Shown: piece after piece, positions 1 through 5,281 of the stretch
Layout: the number at the start of each line of letters is the position of its first letter
Numbering within the stretch: position 1 is the first letter of the stretch
Source of the DNA: an uncultured Clostridia bacterium
Lineage (GTDB): Bacteria > Bacillota > Clostridia > Lachnospirales > CAMVHY01
Direction of reading: 5' to 3'
Assembly (NCBI GenBank): GCA_947167415.1
Contig: CAMVHY010000113.1
Span: 1 to 5,281 of the forward strand
DNA: 5,281 nt
Notes under the pieces: model-generated
Seen by the model: only the letters and a program-made list of their open reading frames with translations
Told to the model about the DNA's origin: nothing
Databases searched by the model: none
Translations under genes and position numbers: made by a program

Positions 1-55
1 CAAACCCATTTTATATCAAAAAATACCTTTTGTCAAATACATATTTTTTTCATAT
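1..55. repeat. 55-bp direct repeat, copy 1
   Basis: This stretch is identical over all 55 bases to 110-164, giving a period of 109 bp. It starts at the first base of the window, so the repeat may continue to the left. The bases after it (56-60) differ from those after copy 2 (165-169), which marks the right edge. Read on the - strand, it contains a full promoter (8-36). Perfect identity in a non-coding AT-rich region suggests recent duplication of a promoter-bearing unit. Confidence 0.95.
8..36 (-). promoter_or_regulatory. Leftward sigma70-type promoter, proximal copy
   Basis: On the - strand, TTGACA lies at 31-36 and TAAAAT at 8-13, separated by 17 bp. The -35 box matches the consensus fully and the -10 box differs at one base. 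Transcription would start near position 1 and run out of the window to the left, so it should serve a gene not shown here. It lies in repeat copy 1. The motif is seen directly; activity is inferred. Confidence 0.65.
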
Positions 56-69
56 TATATTTTCTCCTC
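33..69 (-). other. Possible leader mini-ORF with strong Shine-Dalgarno
   Basis: On the - strand, GAGGAG (64-69) is followed after 10 nt by ATG (51-53) and a six-codon frame reading MKKICI, ending at TGA (33-35). That stop lies inside the -35 box of the proximal promoter. It would be transcribed from the distal promoter (117-145). It may be a leader peptide. More likely it is the former start region of the leftward gene, cut off when the 109-bp unit duplicated. The 10-nt spacing is long, so translation is uncertain. Confidence 0.3.
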
Positions 70-109
70 AAAAAAATAAAACATACTCATTATAATCACA
101 AAACAAATC

Positions 110-164
110 CAAACCCATTTTATATCAAAAAATACCTTTTGTCAAATACATATTTTTTTCATAT
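110..164. repeat. 55-bp direct repeat, copy 2
   Basis: All 55 bases match 1-55. The 54-bp segment between the copies (56-109) is unique in the window and holds a Shine-Dalgarno-like GAGGAG on the - strand. If this is a true tandem duplication of a 109-bp unit, that segment should recur just left of the window. The copy ends four bases before a TATAAT on the + strand, so it directly abuts the probable ruvA promoter. Confidence 0.95.
117..145 (-). promoter_or_regulatory. Leftward sigma70-type promoter, distal copy
   Basis: This is the second copy of the leftward promoter: TTGACA at 140-145, a 17-bp spacer, and TAAAAT at 117-122 on the - strand. A transcript would start near 110 and pass through the GAGGAG at 64-69 and then the proximal promoter. 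Two identical promoters in series would raise expression of the unseen leftward gene. Confidence 0.65.
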
Positions 165-167
165 CTT

Positions 168-173
168 TATAAT
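168..173 (+). promoter_or_regulatory. Candidate -10 box of the ruvA-ruvB-comF operon
   Basis: A perfect TATAAT lies 64 nt before the ruvA start. No good -35 box sits at 16-18 bp upstream; TTGTCA at 139-144 is 23 bp away, which is too far. Transcription would start near 180. No LexA-type operator (GAAC-N4-GTTC or CTG-N10-CAG) is visible in 165-237, so SOS control of ruvAB is not supported here. Confidence 0.35.
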
Positions 174-237
174 TTTTTGTTGGCAAAAAATTTTGTTATA
201 AAAAAAATCGCGCAAAAAAATAAAGCGGGGTTTATTT

Positions 238-837
238 ATGATTTATTTTTTAATTGGTGAAGTTGAGTTGCTAGAAAAAAATTTTGTCGTGATAAATAAT
301 AATAATATTGGCTATCAAATAAAAATTTCTGATGCAACACATAAAAAAATTTTGGATTTAATATCTCATGATCGCAAAAAAAAAATTCAGTTTTATACGT
401 TTATGACGATTAAAGACGAAATTATTTTTTTGTACGGATTTTTATCTCGCGAGGAACTCGAAATTTTTAATCAATTGCTTAGTGTTTCAGGAATTGGTCC
501 AAAAGCTGCAATGAATATTCTTGCAAATATAACTCATGAAAATATTTTGTCGGCGATCGCCAACGAAAATATAAATTTGTTAAGTAGTGTTCCGGGCATT
601 GGAAAAAAAACTGCGCAAAGATTAATTTTGGAACTTAAAGATAAAATAAATAAATTGGATTTAAATATTTCTGCCGATAATAGAAATTTTTTTGAGGCAC
701 AGGAAGCACTTTTTAGTTTGGGTTATTCGCAATCAGATATAATAAAAATTACAACGCAAATAAAAAATCAAAATCAAAATTTGACAACAGAAGAAATTAT
801 TAAGCAGGCGTTAAAATTATTTGCGATAAAAAAATAG
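238..837 (+). CDS. ruvA: Holliday junction branch migration protein RuvA
   Basis: RuvA binds four-way DNA junctions as a tetramer and loads RuvB rings for branch migration in recombinational repair. At 199 aa it has the normal family length. Residues 1-67 fit the N-terminal OB-fold, ending in the conserved LYGF (65-68). Two helix-hairpin-helix motifs follow, with VSGIGPKAA (83-91) and VPGIGKKTAQR (118-128). Residues about 150-199 form the small C-terminal domain that contacts RuvB. The ATG at 238 is preceded by GCGGGG, a weak ribosome site, with 7 nt spacing. The start is three residues longer than the common MIG-type start, and no better internal ATG is available. ruvB follows after 12 nt. 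A run of ten A (376-385) encodes R-K-K-K-I at residues 46-50 and is a possible slippage site. No ruvC is present in the window. Confidence 0.96.
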   Translation: MIYFLIGEVELLEKNFVVINNNNIGYQIKISDATHKKILDLISHDRKKKIQFYTFMTIKDEIIFLYGFLSREELEIFNQLLSVSGIGPKAAMNILANITHENILSAIANENINLLSSVPGIGKKTAQRLILELKDKINKLDLNISADNRNFFEAQEALFSLGYSQSDIIKITTQIKNQNQNLTTEEIIKQALKLFAIKK

Positions 838-849
838 TGAGGCAAAAAT

Positions 850-1839
850 ATGGCAAGATTAATAGATACAAAAAATTTAAGCGAAGACGAAAATTTTGAA
901 ACGAAATTAAGACCATTGGATTTTAAAAATTATATTGGACAAAAAAAAATTACGGACAATCTTAAAATTTATATTGAAGCGGCAAAATTACGCGGAGAAA
1001 CATTAGATCATGTTCTTTTTTATGGCGCGCCAGGTTTAGGAAAAACAACTTTGGCAAATATAATTGCGCACGAAATGCAAGTAAATATAAAAATTACTTC
1101 TGGTCCGGCAATAGAAAATACAGGTGAAATGGCAGCGATTTTAAATAATTTAAATCATGGTGATGTTTTATTTATCGATGAAATTCACAGATTAAATCGT
1201 GTGGTCGAAGAAATGCTTTATTCTGCAATGGAAGATTTTGTTTTGGATATAATAATTGGACAAGGCGCCAGTGCAAAAAATATAAGGATTGACTTGCCAA
1301 AATTTACTCTCGTTGGCGCAACAACTCGAATTGGATTATTAACAGCGCCGTTGCGAGATCGTTTCGGAATAATAAATAAATTAGATTTGTATAAGCCGGA
1401 AGATTTGGAAAAAATAATTTTGAGATCAGCAAAAGTATTAAAAACAAAAATCGAAAATGATGCGGCACAAGAAATTGCAAAAAGATCGCGTGGAACACCT
1501 CGAATCGCAAATAGATTATTAAAACGAATTCGTGATTTTGCGCAAATAAAAAATAATGGCGTGATAAATAAATTATTAGCAGACGAATCGCTTAATTTGC
1601 TCGAAATTGATAAGGCAGGGCTGGATTTAATCGATAGAAAAATTTTGGACGTGATAATAAATAAATTTAATGGCGGACCTGTTGGACTTGAAACTTTGTC
1701 GGCAGCTTTAAACGAAGATTCAGAAACGATTGAAGATGTTTATGAGCCATATTTAATTCAAATTGGATATATAAAAAGAACTCCACGCGGTCGAGTTGTA
1801 ACGCTTGGAGCTTATGAACATTTGGGATTAACGATATGA
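850..1839 (+). CDS. ruvB: Holliday junction branch migration ATPase RuvB
   Basis: RuvB is the AAA+ ring motor that pumps DNA through RuvA-bound Holliday junctions. At 329 aa it is full length. Visible motifs are Walker [10 protein letters not shown] (59-67), Walker B FIDE (108-111), sensor 1 VGATTR (155-160), the arginine-finger segment PLRDRFG (167-173) and sensor 2 RGTPRIANR (215-223). The C-terminal winged helix (about 275-327) includes GGPVGLETL and the TPRGR loop. The start has GAGG (839-842) at 7 nt spacing. The [10 protein letters not shown] form of the finger loop and the IEDVYEPYL segment resemble Firmicutes and candidate-phylum RuvB more than proteobacterial RuvB; this is from memory and not decisive. 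Its TGA stop overlaps the comF ATG by 4 nt, so the two are probably translationally coupled. Lys is almost always AAA (only two AAG among about 25). Confidence 0.98.
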   Translation: MARLIDTKNLSEDENFETKLRPLDFKNYIGQKKITDNLKIYIEAAKLRGETLDHVLFYGAPGLGKTTLANIIAHEMQVNIKITSGPAIENTGEMAAILNNLNHGDVLFIDEIHRLNRVVEEMLYSAMEDFVLDIIIGQGASAKNIRIDLPKFTLVGATTRIGLLTAPLRDRFGIINKLDLYKPEDLEKIILRSAKVLKTKIENDAAQEIAKRSRGTPRIANRLLKRIRDFAQIKNNGVINKLLADESLNLLEIDKAGLDLIDRKILDVIINKFNGGPVGLETLSAALNEDSETIEDVYEPYLIQIGYIKRTPRGRVVTLGAYEHLGLTI

Positions 1840-2546
1840 AAATAATAAATTTTTTTTTGGATTTGTTGTTTCCAAAAAAGTGTATTGTTTGCGACGAAAT
1901 TTTTGAATTTAAAAATCGTGATAAATATTTGTGTGATGACTGTAAAAATTTGTTTGAAATTATAAATTCACGTCGCTGTAAAAAATGTAGTCGGCCGATT
2001 GATTCCGGAAATTTTTGTAATTTATGTAGCTCGAAAAATAATATTTTTGATTTAAATTATGCGTTTTTTGTTTATGACGGGATTATTCCTGAGATGATTC
2101 ATAAGTTTAAATTTAAAAATCATCCGGCGATTGGAATTGGTTTGGGAAAAGTCATGGCTGAAAATTTAGATTTAAGTCTTATAAATAAAAAATTTGATTT
2201 TATAATCCCCGTGCCGATTCATAAAAAAAGAATGCGTGAACGCGGATTTAATCAAGCCGAAATTATGGCGCGTGAAATCTCAAAAAAAATATCTGTCCCG
2301 TTAAGAACAGATATTTTATTTAGAATCAAAAATACAAAACCGCAGTGGCATTTAAATGCTCATGAACGTGAAAATAATTTAAAAAATGCTTTTGCCGCCA
2401 AAAAAATCAATCATAAAAATATAATTTTGCTTGACGATATTTTTACGACCGGCAGTACAATAAACAAATGTACCGAAGTGTTAAAAAAATCCGGCGCAGA
2501 TTATATTTTTAGTTTGACTTTTTCTATTACGCATAAAAATTTTTAG
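1836..2546 (+). CDS. comF: ComF family protein (double zinc ribbon, phosphoribosyltransferase fold)
   Basis: ComF/GntX-family proteins are linked to uptake or handling of transforming DNA; the exact reaction is unsettled. The protein is 236 aa, a normal length. The N-terminus has four CxxC pairs at C16/C19, C33/C36, C48/C51 and C61/C64, fitting two zinc sites. The type I phosphoribosyltransferase fold follows: [20 protein letters not shown] (123-142), the KPQ...ER..N segment (168-181), and the PRPP loop [11 protein letters not shown] (198-208). All expected motifs are present, so the gene looks functional. It starts inside the ruvB stop codon (4-nt overlap), with GGGA at 1824-1827 upstream, so it should be coupled to ruvB. 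Its stop overlaps that of the convergent gene on the other strand. A partial second copy of codons 138-153 lies at 5234-5281. Confidence 0.93.
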   Translation: MKIINFFLDLLFPKKCIVCDEIFEFKNRDKYLCDDCKNLFEIINSRRCKKCSRPIDSGNFCNLCSSKNNIFDLNYAFFVYDGIIPEMIHKFKFKNHPAIGIGLGKVMAENLDLSLINKKFDFIIPVPIHKKRMRERGFNQAEIMAREISKKISVPLRTDILFRIKNTKPQWHLNAHERENNLKNAFAAKKINHKNIILLDDIFTTGSTINKCTEVLKKSGADYIFSLTFSITHKNF

Positions 2547-2560
2547 AAATTATCATGAGT
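2529..2560. terminator. Imperfect inverted repeat at the convergent gene ends
   Basis: A 32-bp imperfect palindrome is centred between 2544 and 2545, with 12 of 16 positions complementary. It spans both convergent stop codons. Because of it, the two unrelated proteins end alike (THKNF and THDNF). It could act as a weak bidirectional terminator, but it is very AT-rich and lacks a GC stem, so stability is doubtful. No other terminator is visible between the two genes. Confidence 0.3.
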
Positions 2561-4912
2561 CACATATGTCTGGCCAGGCAGATCCTTTCCATCTGTACTT
2601 AATAAAGGACTGTTTATCTCATTATTCCGCTCATTTTCATTAGTTAAGGTCGGTGTTTTATAACCGGAGAACAAGTTTGTAGATTTATCATTTTTATGCT
2701 TGCAAAACAATCTGACTAGGATAGATATCCCCGCAGTAAACAAAATACAACCTAGAATCAGTAAACTTAAAAGTACTTCAGATGCAATTGTCAAAGACAA
2801 AATGATACATAAAATACCTAAAATTACTAAAGCAACTCCAATAATTTGTAAAGCCAATTTGTTATTGCTTGATCCAATGGTTTGGTTGATTTTTTTCTCA
2901 ATAATGTAACCAGATTGATTAAAGTTATCGTGTTGATTAATGTTACCGTCCTCGCTGTTAATTTTGAAGATGCCATTATCTATGGTTGTTCTTTTCTTTT
3001 CCCCTTTTACTTCAATAATATCATTACCAGTTTTAAACTTTGAAATAAGCTTTTTCTCAGATTTTTTATTCTCTTTGTTTTTTTCAGACTCTTCTTTTCC
3101 TCTTGTGAACTCTTTTACAAATTTTTGTTGCTCTTGAGTATATTCTAATTTATTTCTATTAGGATTTAGTTTTAAAAGCGTTTCCAAATCTTGATTTTCC
3201 TCATAGTCTTCCAGTTTTTTTCTAAAATGCCCAGGATACAATGCTAAGTTTTTACCCATCGCTATTAACACTTTCGCCAATTTTATTATACTGTCTTCGC
3301 TTTGATTGTCTTGGATTTTTGACAAGATATCATCAATACCGGGTAATATATCATTACCTTTATCAAACCCAATAATATTACCTAAAGTTATTAATAAATC
3401 TGCGACATCGTCTGCATTTTGATTTTCGGCGAGCATCTTCACAATACATGAATAATTCCAGCTTTTTAGTTTTATATTAAATTGTTGTAAACTTATTACT
3501 AAATTTAACAGATCATTTGCACTTTGATGAGATTTAAAATTCTTTAGAATCGCATAAACTACATCATCATCCCAATTATTACTATAAAGCGATAAATTGA
3601 ACACTTGGAACTCTTTTAGTAATCCGCAGACGTTATCCAGCGCTAGATCAGGTTTTAATTTATTTACAATATTAATAGCTGAAACTTGTTTAAGTGGCAT
3701 ATTGAGAATTTTAAACTTGTGCAATAAATTGTATACATCATCCACAGTTTGATTAGATGCTAACTTATTTATAATGTTACCAACTAGCTCGTTCGTAGGC
3801 TTTACACCGATATCGTTAAACTTTTGTAATAAATTGCATACACCATCCACAGTTTGATCAGGTGCTAACTTATTTATAATGCTACCAACTAGCTCGTTTG
3901 TAAGCTTTACACCGATATCGTTAAACCTTTGTAATAAATTGCATACATCATCCACAGTTTGATGACTATCGAGATACGTTAAGACGTTTTGATAGTGATC
4001 TTTATCAAATACGAAACCGATTTCGACTAACTCACCTACTAATATTAAAAGATCCGGCGCTTTTGACTCACGCAACTTCTTTAAGATCATCTCACAATGT
4101 TTGTTTTTAAGAGTTAACTGTGTTATTAATTTGTACATCTCTCCCGCATTGTCTGGTGATGTTCTATTTAAGATTATATCCGTATCATCTTCCGCAAGGT
4201 AACCTTTTAATTGTTCTGCTAACATTGTATCTTGTGCAGGTTGAAGTATTGGCATCTTCTCCTTATCTAAAATACGATTAACTACTTCACGATTAGCAAG
4301 TTGCGGCTTCTGTTCTTTGGTTAACGTACTTAGTAAGGTTACCATGTCCTTAGCAAATATCTGATTTGCTTTGATCTTATCTAAGGTGTTGGTGATATTT
4401 ACTTCTTCTTTGTTTGTGCTTTTTGAATTATTCCATATGCTTAATAAATCTGCCATATCACAATATCTACTAAGTGATACTTTAGATAAGACGTCACTCC
4501 AATTCAAATCATTACTTTGTTTCTCATCAACATTATTAATTATTAATGCTAATAAGTTTTTAAAGGGCACAAGTTCATTATTATTATAACAAGAACTATC
4601 ATATACCAAATCAATTTGTGCCAAGATACGCTTACTTACACTATTAAAATATAAATCTTTATTCTGATTTTTAAAAAATTCTAATATAAGACGCATAGTA
4701 TTTGCAGGTACATTAATTTTGCAGCTTCGCATGTGGCCTAAAAGCTCGGAAATATTATCGATCGTAAACCACTCTTGGCTGAATGTTTGTATTGCATTAT
4801 ATATGTTCTTACCGTTCAACTCATTTGATTTCTCAGAAAGATCATTTTTTATATTTAAAAACTTCTTCAACTTACTACGTGCGCCTTCAATATCTTCCAC
4901 ATTTTTCTCCAT
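2543..4912 (-). CDS. Uncharacterised PPR-like repeat protein with C-terminal membrane hairpin
   Basis: I do not recognise this 789-residue protein. It has no signal peptide. Residues about 250-575 form a helical solenoid; units of 35 residues are clear at 316-350, 351-385, 386-420 and 461-495, with looser units of 37-40 residues between and after. The unit with QTVDGVCNLLQKF then NDIGVKP aligns without gaps to the PPR pattern. Residues 1-250 are helical and may hold degenerate units. A charged Lys/Glu linker (about 604-645) precedes two hydrophobic helices (about 686-710 and 713-735) joined by a very short turn, then a polar tail of about 54 residues. The ATG at 4912 is chosen because AAGGAG (4919-4924) sits 6 nt upstream; the longer frame would need a TTG at 4981. 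Codon use differs from ruvAB-comF: in residues 336-401 six of seven Lys are AAG. A secreted or membrane host-interaction protein is possible but not shown. Confidence 0.85.
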   Translation of the reverse strand: MEKNVEDIEGARSKLKKFLNIKNDLSEKSNELNGKNIYNAIQTFSQEWFTIDNISELLGHMRSCKINVPANTMRLILEFFKNQNKDLYFNSVSKRILAQIDLVYDSSCYNNNELVPFKNLLALIINNVDEKQSNDLNWSDVLSKVSLSRYCDMADLLSIWNNSKSTNKEEVNITNTLDKIKANQIFAKDMVTLLSTLTKEQKPQLANREVVNRILDKEKMPILQPAQDTMLAEQLKGYLAEDDTDIILNRTSPDNAGEMYKLITQLTLKNKHCEMILKKLRESKAPDLLILVGELVEIGFVFDKDHYQNVLTYLDSHQTVDDVCNLLQRFNDIGVKLTNELVGSIINKLAPDQTVDGVCNLLQKFNDIGVKPTNELVGNIINKLASNQTVDDVYNLLHKFKILNMPLKQVSAINIVNKLKPDLALDNVCGLLKEFQVFNLSLYSNNWDDDVVYAILKNFKSHQSANDLLNLVISLQQFNIKLKSWNYSCIVKMLAENQNADDVADLLITLGNIIGFDKGNDILPGIDDILSKIQDNQSEDSIIKLAKVLIAMGKNLALYPGHFRKKLEDYEENQDLETLLKLNPNRNKLEYTQEQQKFVKEFTRGKEESEKNKENKKSEKKLISKFKTGNDIIEVKGEKKRTTIDNGIFKINSEDGNINQHDNFNQSGYIIEKKINQTIGSSNNKLALQIIGVALVILGILCIILSLTIASEVLLSLLILGCILFTAGISILVRLFCKHKNDKSTNLFSGYKTPTLTNENERNNEINSPLLSTDGKDLPGQTYVTHDNF
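3653..3967 (-). repeat. 105-bp tandem coding repeats in the solenoid gene
   Basis: Three 105-bp units are in register with 35 codons each. The units at 3863-3967 and 3758-3862 match at 97 of 105 bases. The unit at 3653-3757 is older: its best part, 3711-3753, matches 3921-3963 at 39 of 43 bases. No frame disruption is seen. This indicates a recent in-frame unit duplication inside the gene, so repeat number may vary among relatives. Confidence 0.9.
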
Positions 4913-5061
4913 AACATTCTCCTTATCAAAAAATAAACAAAAAAATTTTTTTAGCAATAAAATGTCTCGACCGAATAGCAAATTTCTTCAACTATACAAC
5001 AAAAATAAAAATCATCGAAAAATAAAACAACAAAGCTAAAGATAAATTTATTCAACCAATC
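4913..5061 (-). other. Long AT-rich 5' leader of the solenoid gene
   Basis: About 150 nt separate the predicted transcription start (near 5061) from the ATG at 4912. The leader contains a perfect A7T7 palindrome (4939-4952). I see no recognisable riboswitch and no leader peptide with a good ribosome site. The segment just before the ribosome site is similar to the segment before GAGGAG at 64-69 near the left edge. The rest of the gene-free stretch (5062-5233) holds the promoter, a small palindrome and otherwise featureless AT-rich sequence. Confidence 0.45.
4919..4924 (-). promoter_or_regulatory. Ribosome binding site that decides the solenoid gene start
   Basis: AAGGAG on the - strand is 6 nt from the ATG at 4910-4912, an ideal spacing. 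It supports starting at 4912 instead of at the in-frame TTG at 4979-4981, which would add 23 residues. Confidence 0.8.
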
Positions 5062-5067
5062 AATTTC

Positions 5068-5096
5068 ATTTTAACCCCAAAAATAACACGTGTCAA
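5068..5096 (-). promoter_or_regulatory. Sigma70-type promoter of the solenoid gene
   Basis: On the - strand, TTGACA (5091-5096) and TAAAAT (5068-5073) are 17 bp apart. Both boxes and the spacing are identical to those of the leftward promoters at 8-36 and 117-145. Nine of 17 spacer positions also agree, including a shared TATTTTT. The gene therefore has its own transcription unit, independent of ruvAB-comF. Confidence 0.7.
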
Positions 5097-5114
5097 GTGT
5101 TTTGCCTATTTTTT

Positions 5115-5128
5115 TCTGAATCAGATTC
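5115..5128. promoter_or_regulatory. Overlapping short palindromes upstream of the promoter
   Basis: TCTGAATCAGA (5115-5125) and GAATCAGATTC (5118-5128) are two interleaved 11-bp palindromes, each with a single central base. They lie 19-32 bp upstream of the -35 box of the solenoid gene, a plausible place for an activator or repressor. No family can be named, and chance is possible at this length. Confidence 0.25.
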
Positions 5129-5233
5129 TATAACTAGCTTTGGTTGTTTTCTGTTGCAAAACAATATCTAAATTTATTTTTTTAAGCGAAATCAATTAAC
5201 ATACTGATTTTTTATCAAATATATTATAACAAC

Positions 5234-5281
5234 TTTAATCAAGCCGAAATTATGACGCGCGAAATTTCAAAAAAAATATCT
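5234..5281 (+). pseudogene. comF fragment, 5'-truncated second copy (runs off the window)
   Basis: These 48 bases align without gaps to 2247-2294, comF codons 138-153, with three differences. Two are silent (Arg CGT to CGC, Ile ATC to ATT) and one changes Ala145 to Thr. The translation begins [16 protein letters not shown] and stays in frame to the last base. Upstream of 5234 there is no comF similarity. The frame is open only back to 5186, with no ATG before the in-fragment ATG at 5252, and no ribosome site is visible. It is therefore a 3' piece of comF left by insertion or duplication, and its remaining part lies beyond the window. Confidence 0.85.

Noticed and set aside
56..109. Eleven-codon - strand frame beginning ATG-AGT-ATG in the segment between the repeats
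   Set aside because: It has no ribosome site and is very short; low-complexity T-rich sequence readily gives such frames.
1..164. CRISPR-like repeat-spacer-repeat (55-bp repeat, 54-bp spacer)
   Set aside because: There are only two copies, the repeat is long and AT-rich, no cas gene is present, and each copy contains a complete promoter; a tandem duplication explains it better.
180..208. Alternative ruvA promoter using TTGGCA at 180-185
   Set aside because: The only TATA-like boxes lie 10-11 bp away, too close; at 17 bp the sequence is a plain A run.
1304..1510. Antisense open frame within ruvB
   Set aside because: It is a shadow of a strongly conserved gene, with no ribosome site or recognisable domain.
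4913..4981. Longer start for the solenoid protein, adding 23 residues with a hydrophobic stretch that could look like a signal peptide
   Set aside because: The start would be TTG with no good ribosome site, whereas ATG at 4912 has AAGGAG at 6 nt spacing.
4719..5039. Open + strand frame antisense to the start of the solenoid gene
   Set aside because: Most of it mirrors the coding strand; it has no promoter or ribosome site and a low-complexity translation.
5101..5233. Terminal inverted repeats or a transposase marking a mobile element around the solenoid gene
   Set aside because: No inverted end repeats matching 2547-2600 were found and no transposase or integrase motifs are present in the window.

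Overview
The window is an AT-rich bacterial segment. Coding sequence is full of A and T homopolymers, and codons end mostly in A or T in the first three genes. The standard genetic code fits: ruvB ends at a TGA that overlaps the comF start, and Trp is TGG. RuvB and ComF look more like Firmicutes or candidate-phylum types than proteobacterial ones, judged from remembered family sequences, so the phylum stays open. Long AT-rich spacers, a repeat-rich membrane protein and a broken gene copy suggest a host-associated bacterium with accessory DNA.

Layout. Positions 1-237 are an intergenic region holding a 55-bp perfect direct repeat (1-55 and 110-164). Each copy carries a leftward sigma70-type promoter (TTGACA, 17 bp, TAAAAT), so an unseen gene probably lies to the left and points away. 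Positions 238-2546 form a tight + strand operon, ruvA-ruvB-comF: a 12-nt gap, then a 4-nt overlap. RuvA and RuvB form the Holliday-junction branch-migration motor. ComF is a double zinc-ribbon phosphoribosyltransferase-fold protein of the DNA-uptake family. All three look intact.

Positions 2543-4912 hold a convergent - strand gene for a 789-residue protein I cannot name. It has a long alpha-helical solenoid of about 35-residue units that align without gaps to the pentatricopeptide repeat (PPR) pattern, then a charged linker, a two-helix transmembrane hairpin and a polar tail. It has its own strong promoter (5068-5096), a leader of roughly 150 nt and a good ribosome binding site. Its codon choice differs from that of the operon.

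The last 48 bases (5234-5281) match comF codons 138-153 at 45 of 48 positions, with no comF sequence before them. An intact comF, a foreign-looking gene and a displaced 3' comF fragment form the signature of either an insertion that replaced the 3' end of comF or a tandem duplication of a unit of about 2,987 bp (comF 3' half plus the solenoid gene). The leftward promoters at the left edge have the same architecture as the solenoid gene's promoter. A related gene may therefore lie to the left of the window as well, making ruvAB-comF a possible hotspot for a family of such genes.
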